Source: Schaalia odontolytica (GTDB lineage: Bacteria > Actinomycetota > Actinomycetes > Actinomycetales > Actinomycetaceae). From it: a DNA stretch of 64,000 bases. Of the stretch, positions 18,976 to 26,276 are shown in pieces. Made by a program: the position numbers and the translations under genes. Each line of letters starts with the position of its first letter. Position 1 is the first letter of the stretch. The notes under the pieces are model-generated. The model did not search any database. It was not told the DNA's origin and saw only the letters and a list, made by a program, of their open reading frames with translations. The stretch spans positions 1,364,001 through 1,428,000 of the forward strand of contig NZ_CP102197.1 of NCBI RefSeq assembly GCF_024584435.1, in the 5' to 3' direction.

Positions 18976-21900
18976 TTATTCGATCCAGGCGCCCGAGGAC
19001 GCGAACTGGTACCAGGTTCCGCCGATGCGCTCCCAGCCGGTGGCCATGGAGCCGTTGCCACGCAGGTAGTACCAGGTGGGACCTTCCTTGTACCAGCCGG
19101 TCGTCATCGCTCCGTTTCCCTCCAGGTGGTACCACTGGCCGGAGACGCTGAGCCAGCCGGTGGCCATCGAACCGGAGGGGGTCAGGTAGTACCAGGCGCC
19201 TCCGTCACGCAGCCAACCGGTGCGCATGGCGCCGTTGCTGGACATGTAGAACCACGAGTCGCCGACCTTGACCCAGCCGGTCGCCATGATGCCCGTGTCG
19301 GGATCGAGGTAGTACCACTGTCCGCGCTCCTGAAGCCAGCCGTGCTGCTGTGCCCCGGATGAGGCGTGGTAGTACCAGTGTCCCTTGTCGTAGACCCACC
19401 CGAGCTTCAGGTAGCCGCTGGCGTCGAAGCGGTAGGTCTTGCCGTCGATGACGAGGGTCTCGTTGGCGGCGTAGGTTCCGTCGGGGTAGCTGTACCACCA
19501 TCCGAAGTAACCGGACTTCCACTCGCCCACACGAGGCTGGGGCTGGGGGTCCGGGTTCGGCTGGGGCTGGGGGTCCGGGTTCGGCTGGGGGTCCGGGTTC
19601 GGCGTTGAGGCGTTCCTCGTGACCCAGTACAGGAAGCGCGAGTCGCCGCCGCCGACGGCCTTGAGGGTGACCTGCGAGGTCTCGCCCGTGCCGAGCTCCA
19701 CCTCGCGGGTGGTCTTGTCAGCGGGGTTGACCAGCATCAGGTGCGCGTCGGCGCTGGGCTTCTTGACCGTGAGCGTGATGTCCTGAGCGGTCTCGGCCAG
19801 CGACCCGTTGTCGGTGCGCGGATCGAGCAGTGTCGAGGGGTACTTGGTCGTGCCCGTCAGGGCGTTGACAACCATGAAGCCCCTGGGGACGGTCGTGGAC
19901 TCTCCGAAGATCTCCGCGGACTTGGCGGTATCCAGGCCCTGGAGCTGATCGAAGTATCCGATCACGACGTCGCCGGGAAGTCCGTCGTTGACGGAACCGA
20001 CGTTGGCCACCGAGACATCCACCAGGCCCACGCCCTGGTTCGCCGCCGTGGCTTCCTCACCCGTAGCGAAGTTGCCGTAGCGGTAGCCGCTCAGCATGGG
20101 GGCTTCGCCGCGGCCGTCGTACTGGCCGGGCTTGAGGGCGACGAAGGAGGAGTCCATGGCCTTCGTGTAGTTTCCGATGTAGGAGACGTTGCCGAAGATG
20201 TTGGAGAACTCGTAGAAGGAGCGCGTGGGCGCACCGTCGTGGTCAATGATGGAGGAGCGGTCGTAGCCGTTGTACTCCATGCGGAACAGGCCGAACCACT
20301 TCTGGCCGGTCGCGAGTCCCAGCGAGGGAACGATCGACTTTTCGGAGGCTGAGACGTTGGCGTCCCAGTTGTAGTCCAGGTACTGGCCGTACAGGATCGG
20401 GCTGGAGCCATCACCGGTGAGGCCCTTGAGGCCGTACTCGCGCTGCTTCTTCCAGGTGTTGGTGTTCAGGAGGCTCAGGACGACGTTGCGCGGCGCGGGG
20501 CCACCATTGGCGCCCCAGTAGTACTTGTCCCAGCTCAGCAGGTCGGGCTTGGCGTTCTTCACGTAGTAGCTCAGGTTGGCGTCGCGGTACCAGGAGGGGT
20601 CGTCCCAGGAGTTGGCGTGGACGACCGCGCCGGGGATGTTCTGCTTGGACCAGGAGAACCAGTTCTTGAAGCACTCGGATTCGACCCGGTTGAAGCCGCC
20701 CTCGTCGCCGTACTGAATGTCGACGAGCGTGGACGCGTAGGGCTTCATGTACTCGTTCATGAATTCACGCGGATCGCCCGCGTTGCACATGCTGTTCTTT
20801 CCGAAGGGGGCCTTCGCGAGCGCCCAGGGTGCTCCCTTGCCCAGGGATTCCATCATCGCGGTGTTGAACATGGGCAGGTCGTAGAACATGGGGAACGCGC
20901 CGCCGGTGAGGTCGCGCTCGTGGGCGTCGAATCCGCCGCGCCCGTACCCCTCCGAGGGCACCCAGGCGGGCATCATGACGCCGTACTGGAGGGCGAGGGT
21001 CTGTGCGCGGTTGACGCCCCACTTGCCCTCGCCCGGGTCGAATCCGGAGTAGCGCTCGTACATGGAGTTGTCGACCTCGGGCTTGGTCGGGGTCTGACCC
21101 GCGGGAAGGCCCCACACCTCGACGTCGTTGAAGGTCACGGCGGTGGCGATGTTCTGGGGAGTCTGTGGCTCGGTTTCATCGTTCATCCAGATGCGGATGT
21201 TCTTGGCCAGGTGATAGGCGTTGAAGTCCCAGTACCACAGGCCTCGCGCGTCGCGCGTGAGGGAGCCGTGGGTGACGATGGTCTTCCATTCGCCCCCGTC
21301 CGCTTCCTGTACCGCGATCGCAACCGAGTTGCCGCCGTGCCAGGACTGGGCGCCCGCGGGCAGAGTGGGCGTTCCCCACCCGTTCACGCGGTGCACGTAG
21401 CGCGCCTCGCCCAGGTGCAGCTCGATGCCGGTGACCGACTCGGACCACTCGCTTGCCCGCACGAGCGGGTTCGAGGTCCACGTCGTCGCGGGGTTGAGGT
21501 CGGTCAGCGCGGCATTGTCGGCATCGGAGCCGCCGTTGGCCTTGGCCGTGGCGGGCACGAGGACATTGCCGCGGAAGTCGGTGTCAACCTTGGTGATGTT
21601 GACAACGTAGGTGGCTTCCGCGCCGTCCTTGCTGACGGTTGCGGTGATGACGTTGAGGCCGGTTTCGAGGTCGAGGTTGGAGACCCGTCCGTCGGCATCG
21701 GGGGTGGCGCCGTTGATGGTGACACTCGCGCCTTCGACCGTGCGGATGCGCGCGGAGACGGTCTTGGCGTGGAAGTATCCGGTGGCCTGGTAGGTGTGGG
21801 TGCCGGGAGCGAAGTCGACCGGCTTGCCGGGTTCGCCGTAGGGCAGCTGGTCGATGACGAAGTCGACGACGAGGTTGTCAACGCCCGATCCGGTGGCCGG

Positions 21901-22626
21901 CGTGTCGGGGTGTGGAACGGTCGGCCGGGGGCCAGCGTTGCCGCCTCCACCCTGATCGGTGCCGTAGGAGGTGATCGCGTTGCCGTCGGAGTCGCAGGGC
22001 AGAAGCTTGATGTCGCTGAGCGCCATGTCGGACTTGCCCGGAGCCAGGGAGCGCAGGCCTGCCAGGGCGATGACGCGCTTGGTCGTGGCCTTGAAGGTCA
22101 CGTACTGTTCCTTGTTGCCGAAGGTCAGGTTCGTGCCGTGCGTGACCTCGGTACCGCCCTCCCAGGTTCCCTGCGCGACGGATTTCTTCCAGTCGGCGAA
22201 CGAGGCGCTGGAGGCGGGGTTGCCGGGATCCTCGTCGAAGGCGAAGACGCGGTACTCGCCCGGGAACTGGTCGTTTCCGAGTGTCGAGTCGTATGTCGGA
22301 CGGGGGGTCAGGCCCAGGCCGCAGACCTGGGTGCCGGGGGTTGGGTTCTGGACGGCGAGGGCGTGGGGGTAGGTGTCCAGGCCTCCCTTCCACTTGGTGG
22401 TCCAGAAGGTCTTGGTTGCGTCCGTTCGCGCGCTGTCATCGTCGGTGAGGGCTGCAATGGTGCCGTTGGGGGCGCTTTCTCCGACCTTTTCCTCGGACGT
22501 AGCCCACAGGACGGTCGGGTGATAGGGGGTTTCGGGAGCGGCGACGGCCGCCGTGGGTGCCAGCCCGAGCATGGTGGCCGCGAGTACCGGGGCTCCAAGG
22601 GCTGCGATGATGGGTCTATTCCCCAT
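18976..22626 (-). CDS. Secreted multidomain putative glycoside hydrolase with cell-wall-binding repeats
   Basis: 1216 residues. A signal peptide (1-28, ending AAVA) precedes a discoidin-like domain (about 45-215, with TFWTTKWKGGLDTYPHA), a cadherin-like beta-sandwich (about 265-345) and a second discoidin-like domain (about 350-500). Residues about 510-1000 form a large domain rich in aromatic and acidic residues, with DIQYGDEGG (D636-E642) and SWDKYYWG (D700) as possible active-site clusters. A Pro/Asp/Gln linker (about 1008-1030) leads to about nine GW-type choline-binding-like repeats. I cannot assign the central domain to a named glycoside hydrolase family. It has its own operator at 22698-22715 and an AAGGAG site 8 bases before the ATG. 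Confidence 0.75.
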   Translation of the reverse strand: MGNRPIIAALGAPVLAATMLGLAPTAAVAAPETPYHPTVLWATSEEKVGESAPNGTIAALTDDDSARTDATKTFWTTKWKGGLDTYPHALAVQNPTPGTQVCGLGLTPRPTYDSTLGNDQFPGEYRVFAFDEDPGNPASSASFADWKKSVAQGTWEGGTEVTHGTNLTFGNKEQYVTFKATTKRVIALAGLRSLAPGKSDMALSDIKLLPCDSDGNAITSYGTDQGGGGNAGPRPTVPHPDTPATGSGVDNLVVDFVIDQLPYGEPGKPVDFAPGTHTYQATGYFHAKTVSARIRTVEGASVTINGATPDADGRVSNLDLETGLNVITATVSKDGAEATYVVNITKVDTDFRGNVLVPATAKANGGSDADNAALTDLNPATTWTSNPLVRASEWSESVTGIELHLGEARYVHRVNGWGTPTLPAGAQSWHGGNSVAIAVQEADGGEWKTIVTHGSLTRDARGLWYWDFNAYHLAKNIRIWMNDETEPQTPQNIATAVTFNDVEVWGLPAGQTPTKPEVDNSMYERYSGFDPGEGKWGVNRAQTLALQYGVMMPAWVPSEGYGRGGFDAHERDLTGGAFPMFYDLPMFNTAMMESLGKGAPWALAKAPFGKNSMCNAGDPREFMNEYMKPYASTLVDIQYGDEGGFNRVESECFKNWFSWSKQNIPGAVVHANSWDDPSWYRDANLSYYVKNAKPDLLSWDKYYWGANGGPAPRNVVLSLLNTNTWKKQREYGLKGLTGDGSSPILYGQYLDYNWDANVSASEKSIVPSLGLATGQKWFGLFRMEYNGYDRSSIIDHDGAPTRSFYEFSNIFGNVSYIGNYTKAMDSSFVALKPGQYDGRGEAPMLSGYRYGNFATGEEATAANQGVGLVDVSVANVGSVNDGLPGDVVIGYFDQLQGLDTAKSAEIFGESTTVPRGFMVVNALTGTTKYPSTLLDPRTDNGSLAETAQDITLTVKKPSADAHLMLVNPADKTTREVELGTGETSQVTLKAVGGGDSRFLYWVTRNASTPNPDPQPNPDPQPQPNPDPQPQPRVGEWKSGYFGWWYSYPDGTYAANETLVIDGKTYRFDASGYLKLGWVYDKGHWYYHASSGAQQHGWLQERGQWYYLDPDTGIMATGWVKVGDSWFYMSSNGAMRTGWLRDGGAWYYLTPSGSMATGWLSVSGQWYHLEGNGAMTTGWYKEGPTWYYLRGNGSMATGWERIGGTWYQFASSGAWIE
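19537..19602 (-). repeat. Tandem repeat encoding the Pro/Asp/Gln linker
   Basis: Two exact 24-base units (19537-19560, 19561-19584) are followed by an 18-base shortened unit (19585-19602). They encode repeated NPDPQPQP-type spacer between the enzyme part and the wall-binding repeats. Such repeats change copy number by slippage, so linker length may vary between strains. Confidence 0.85.
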
Positions 22627-22697
22627 GAGAGTAACTCCTTCGTCAGTATGGGGGGCCAGGGCAGGGATCCGTCGTCGAGCGAGTGTGGACCCACAGA

Positions 22698-22715
22698 ACC
22701 TAACACGTGTTAGCT
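22698..22715. promoter_or_regulatory. LacI-type operator upstream of the secreted glycan-active protein gene
   Basis: The core TAACACGTGTTA (22701-22712) is a perfect 12-bp palindrome centred on CG, the classic LacI-family architecture. It lies about 72-89 bases upstream of the gene start. Similar 18-bp sites occur at 26180-26197 and 29168-29185. Confidence 0.7.
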
Positions 22716-22750
22716 TTTGTGACTCATCCTCCTTTCTGCCAGTGAAACAT

Positions 22751-22773
22751 CCTCGCGGGCGACGCGCGCGAGG
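22751..22773 (-). terminator. Possible weak terminator after the second permease gene
   Basis: CCTCGCG and CGCGAGG form a 7-bp stem with a 9-base loop just after the permease stop. On the minus strand it is followed by ATGTTTCAC, a short T-rich stretch. Weak evidence. Confidence 0.3.
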
Positions 22774-22779
22774 GCGACG

Positions 22780-23715
22780 TCAGAACTTCAGCCCACCGTC
22801 CTCGATGCCGCGGAAGAAGAACTTCTGGCTGAAGGCAAAGACCACGACGACGGGAACCATTGCGACGACCGCGCCGGCCAGGACGAGCTGATAGGTGACG
22901 CCCTGGGGCGAATTCTGAATCGCCGTGAGCGTGAGCATCAGGGTCTGCTTCTCGGGATCGGGCAGCATGAGCAGCGGGAAGATGAAGTCGGACCATGCGC
23001 CGATGAACGAGGTCAGGCCAACGACCGTCAGAGTGCCGCGCACCTGGGGCAGGAAGATCGACCAGAAGCGGCGCAGCTCACCGGCACCGTCGATGAGCGC
23101 CGCATCCTCGATCTCATCGGGGATGCCCATGAAGGCCGCACGCATCATGAGGATCTGGAAGGGGCCGATCATCGCAACCATCCACACGCCGGGAAGGGTG
23201 TTGTACAGGTCGAGGTTGACCATCATCTTGAACAGGGAGAGCATGATCGACTCAAACGGGAAGATCATGGCGGACAACACGACGAAGTACATGATGTTGC
23301 GCCCGGTCCATCCGCGCCGCGAGAGCATGTAGCCACCCACGCAGGACAGGATGACGTTGGAGGTGACGGTCAGGGCCGCGATGATCGCCGAGTTGCGGAT
23401 CGAACCCAGGATGTTGGTGCGCTCGAAGAGCACGACGAAGGAATCCAGCGACCACTGCTGCGGCAGCAGCGTTGCTCCCTGCCCGAAGACGGATTCCCCG
23501 GGGGCCTTGAACGCTGCCATGAGCGGGAGCACTAGGGGGCCGACCAGAATGATCGCAACGACGACCAGGAGAATGTAGCGGCCGACGAGGGCGCCGCCGC
23601 GCATCTGGCGCGATGCGACGTTGCGGCTCTGACGCTCGAGACGGCGTTCCTTGCGCCACTGGGCGAAACGCGCGCCCAGCGAGGTTGAATCGGACTGCGA
23701 AACTGCGGTGCTCAT
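22780..23715 (-). CDS. Carbohydrate ABC transporter permease (MalG/LacG type)
   Basis: 311 residues with six hydrophobic helices after a charged N-terminal stretch of about 45 residues. The EAA loop contacting the ATPase reads EIEDAALIDGAGELRRFWSIFLPQ. YILLVVVAIILVGPLVLPLMAAFK at the front and VFAFSQKFFFRGIEDGGLKF at the end are typical of the MalG-side permease of CUT1 sugar importers. It overlaps the other permease gene by four bases. No ATPase gene is nearby, so it probably uses a shared MsmK-like ATPase. Confidence 0.92.
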   Translation of the reverse strand: MSTAVSQSDSTSLGARFAQWRKERRLERQSRNVASRQMRGGALVGRYILLVVVAIILVGPLVLPLMAAFKAPGESVFGQGATLLPQQWSLDSFVVLFERTNILGSIRNSAIIAALTVTSNVILSCVGGYMLSRRGWTGRNIMYFVVLSAMIFPFESIMLSLFKMMVNLDLYNTLPGVWMVAMIGPFQILMMRAAFMGIPDEIEDAALIDGAGELRRFWSIFLPQVRGTLTVVGLTSFIGAWSDFIFPLLMLPDPEKQTLMLTLTAIQNSPQGVTYQLVLAGAVVAMVPVVVVFAFSQKFFFRGIEDGGLKF

Positions 23716-24623
23716 GAGTCTTCAGCCTTCCTCTGCAGGCTCTGCGAAGCGATGATGAAGCCGAAGGTGATGAGGAAGAGGCACACCGACGCGGCGTCGC
23801 CCTGCCCCAGGGATCCGAAGGTGGGATCGACTATTCGGTCGCGAATGTACATGGTGAGCGTCTTGGTCGGCGAGGCCGAGCCACCGAGCAGGTAGACCTC
23901 GGTGAAGATCTTCAGGCAGCCGATCGTCGTCAGGGTCGCCACCAGGAACATCATGACCTTGACGCCGGGGACGGTCACGGTCAGGAAGCGACGGACGGGA
24001 CCGGCCCCGTCCAGCTCGGCGGCCTCGTACAGGGACTTGTCGACGTTCGCCAGGGCCGACAAGTAGAGGATCATGTAGTAGGGCAGGCCCTGCCAGAGGG
24101 TGATGATCATCGCGCAGAAGAGGATGAACCACTTGTTGGACAGGAAGGGAACGGGATCCATTCCCCACGACGCCAACAGGTTGTTGATGGGCCCGCGCTG
24201 GTCCAGCAGGTAGCGCCACGCGAGGGAGATCACGACCAGCGAGGAGATTGCCGGCAGATAGTACATGGCGCGGAAGAAGCCGATGCCGGGGACGTGCGAC
24301 TTGACGAGGAGCGCGAGGAGCAGGGGAAGAAGCACCATGAGCGGGACGACGCACACGGCGTAGATCAGCGAGTTTCCAAGCGACTGCCAGAATTCGCCGT
24401 CGCTCAGGATGGTCGTGTAGTTGTCGATGCCGACGAATCGTCCGATACGTCCCACGGGCTTCGTCTTGGTGAAGGAGACGAAGACGGTGGTGATAAAGGG
24501 GTAGATGTAGAACGAGATGACGGCTAGCACCGGCAGGGTGACCCACAGCCAGGGAACCCACGCCGGACGGAATCGGGCGGCGCCATTGAGGGAGCGCGTC
24601 TGTGCGCCCTTACGTTTCGGCAT
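23712..24623 (-). CDS. Carbohydrate ABC transporter permease (MalF/LacF type)
   Basis: 303 residues, starting at MPKRKGAQTRS, because AAGGA lies 7 bases before that ATG; an ATG 15 bases upstream is possible. Six hydrophobic helices; the EAA loop is YEAAELDGAGPVRRFLTVTVPG. Forms the membrane channel with the next permease and receives sugar from the binding protein encoded just upstream. A 14-bp hairpin between the binding-protein gene and this one probably lowers permease expression. Confidence 0.92.
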   Translation of the reverse strand: MPKRKGAQTRSLNGAARFRPAWVPWLWVTLPVLAVISFYIYPFITTVFVSFTKTKPVGRIGRFVGIDNYTTILSDGEFWQSLGNSLIYAVCVVPLMVLLPLLLALLVKSHVPGIGFFRAMYYLPAISSLVVISLAWRYLLDQRGPINNLLASWGMDPVPFLSNKWFILFCAMIITLWQGLPYYMILYLSALANVDKSLYEAAELDGAGPVRRFLTVTVPGVKVMMFLVATLTTIGCLKIFTEVYLLGGSASPTKTLTMYIRDRIVDPTFGSLGQGDAASVCLFLITFGFIIASQSLQRKAEDS

Positions 24624-24686
24624 TCCATTGTCCTTCATAGGGGTGCGCGTGGCCGTGAGCGGGCGGACGCGCCGGTTGAGAAATAC

Positions 24687-24719
24687 GTGGGGGGCCGAGG
24701 CGTGGCCTCGGCCCCCCAC
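24687..24719 (-). terminator. Attenuating hairpin between binding-protein and permease genes
   Basis: A perfect 14-bp stem, GTGGGGGGCCGAGG (24687-24700) with its complement (24706-24719), and a 5-base loop, starts 8 bases after the binding-protein stop. On the minus strand it is followed by GTATTTCTC. Such partial terminators usually keep binding protein in excess over permeases. Confidence 0.55.
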
Positions 24720-24726
24720 CGGTCAA

Positions 24727-26127
24727 TCAGTTGTTGAGAGCCTTGAGCTTCTCATTCATCTGATCCTGTGCGGTCTTGAGGGCGGTCTTGGGATCAACCT
24801 CACCACGGATAGCCTTGTTGACGTTCTCGATGAGAGCATCCTTGACGGCGCCGGTTGCGTAGAACACGTCGGTGTAGGCCTCGGCATCCTTGGCGGCCTT
24901 GGCGGCCTCCTCGTAGGCGGCCTTGAAGACCGGGTCATCGGCAATCTGCGGCGGGTTGGCGACCAGCTCATCAAGCGACTCGGCAACGGCCGGGAAGATG
25001 ATCGCGCCGCCATCGCGCGTCCAGGCGAGTTCGTTCTCCGCGTTGGTCATCCACTCGGCGAACTTCATGGCCAGGGGGGCGTTCTTCGTGGTGACGGAGA
25101 CTCCGATGTACTGTCCCTCGAAGACGGGCTTGATGCCAGGGTTCGTCGGGAAGGGGCCGACTCCGGTGTTCTCATAGACGGTCGCGTTGTTGTTCTTCAC
25201 GGACTTCAGGAACGAGGCGTTGGGGGTACCGAAGGCGAGGTTGCCGTCGGTGTAGGCCTTGCCCGGATCGGGTTCACCGGTCAGGGAGTCCTTCGGAATC
25301 GCGCCGTTGGCGTAGAGCTCGGCGAGCTTCGTCACGTACTTGACGGCGTTCTCATCGTTGGCGAAATCGAAGGCGGTCTTGTCGTCGTTGAGGAGGTCCA
25401 CGCCCATGCCGTGCAGCTGGGCGACCATGTACCATTCGGGCGATCCGTAGATACCGTAGTCGCCCTGGCCGTCGGCCCCGACCTTCGCTGCCGCTTCGAA
25501 GAGCTCGTCCATGGTCTTGGGAGACGTGTTCTCGTCAAGCCCGGCGCGCTTGAAGACTTCCTTGTTGTAGGTGGTGATGTAGGGGCCGAAGTACCACGGA
25601 AGCGCGGTGTGATGATCGTTTGCTCCCAGTGCGGTCGAGTCCCAGATGGACTTGACGAACTTGTCGCCGATGCCGGGAGCCTTGACGTCGTAGTCCATGA
25701 GCAGGTTCGACTTGGACAGGGCGAGGATGGTCGAGGAGGGGACGTTGACAACGTCAGCCATCTTGCAGTTGGAGGCCTGGGCGGTGATCGTCTGATCGAA
25801 CTCGGCGCCGCCTCCCTGGTCGGTCCAGTTGATCGTGACGCCGGGGTTGGCTTCCTCGAACTCCTTGATCTTGGCCTTGAAAAAGTCTCCGAAGTCGTTC
25901 TGCAGGCCCTGGGTCTGGAAGGTGATCTCACCGTCGACCTTCGACGTGTCGATCTTGGACTCGTCGACGTTGCCCGAGGGGATATCGCAGGACACGTCGG
26001 GGGTGGGAATGGAACCGGAGGCGGAGCCACCGCCGCCGGATGCGGAGCCGTCATTACAGGCGGCCAGGCCAAGGGTGCCGAACATGGCGAGGGCGACTGC
26101 GCCTGCGGCCATCTTCTTCTTCAACAT
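24727..26127 (-). CDS. Sugar-binding lipoprotein of an ABC importer
   Basis: 466 residues. The start at MLKKKMAAGA has GGAGG 6 bases upstream; a longer frame exists but lacks this. The lipobox is LAAC with Cys24, followed by a Gly/Ser spacer. The rest is a CUT1-type solute-binding protein: FKAKIKEFEEANPGVTINW, ALPWYFGPYITTYNKEVFKRAGL, and a C-terminal helix EVDPKTALKTAQDQMNEKL. It captures an oligosaccharide outside the cell. Next to a cytosolic beta-galactosidase, a beta-galactoside-containing glycan is the likely ligand (inference). An operator sits about 53-70 bases upstream. Confidence 0.93.
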   Translation of the reverse strand: MLKKKMAAGAVALAMFGTLGLAACNDGSASGGGGSASGSIPTPDVSCDIPSGNVDESKIDTSKVDGEITFQTQGLQNDFGDFFKAKIKEFEEANPGVTINWTDQGGGAEFDQTITAQASNCKMADVVNVPSSTILALSKSNLLMDYDVKAPGIGDKFVKSIWDSTALGANDHHTALPWYFGPYITTYNKEVFKRAGLDENTSPKTMDELFEAAAKVGADGQGDYGIYGSPEWYMVAQLHGMGVDLLNDDKTAFDFANDENAVKYVTKLAELYANGAIPKDSLTGEPDPGKAYTDGNLAFGTPNASFLKSVKNNNATVYENTGVGPFPTNPGIKPVFEGQYIGVSVTTKNAPLAMKFAEWMTNAENELAWTRDGGAIIFPAVAESLDELVANPPQIADDPVFKAAYEEAAKAAKDAEAYTDVFYATGAVKDALIENVNKAIRGEVDPKTALKTAQDQMNEKLKALNN

Positions 26128-26179
26128 GCGAAACCTCCATTGGTCCGATTGACTGGTCGATCGACGGGATCGAGTCACT

Positions 26180-26197
26180 AACTATCTCGTGTTAGTT
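26180..26197. promoter_or_regulatory. LacI-type operator upstream of the binding-protein gene
   Basis: AACTATCTCGTGTTAGTT is an 18-bp imperfect palindrome centred on CG; on the minus strand its left half, AACTAACA, is the best match to the other two sites. A possible -10 box, TATGAT on the minus strand (26212-26207), lies just upstream, so binding here would block transcription of the importer operon. Confidence 0.65.
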
Positions 26198-26276
26198 GAT
26201 ACCTGAATCATAGCGACCCGTGGCGCTCAGCGCATCATTTGCCAGAAACTTTGCGCATCGTTACCAAGCCGCAACA

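Noticed and set aside
18976..19530. CRISPR-like or transposon repeat
   Set aside because: The repetitive DNA here is the coding sequence of GW-type wall-binding repeats, diverged between units and in frame.
20617..22713. 698-codon open frame antisense to the large secreted protein gene
   Set aside because: Repeated Val/Gly/Asp-rich translation without domains, the typical mirror of a high-GC gene. It also crosses the operator and promoter region.
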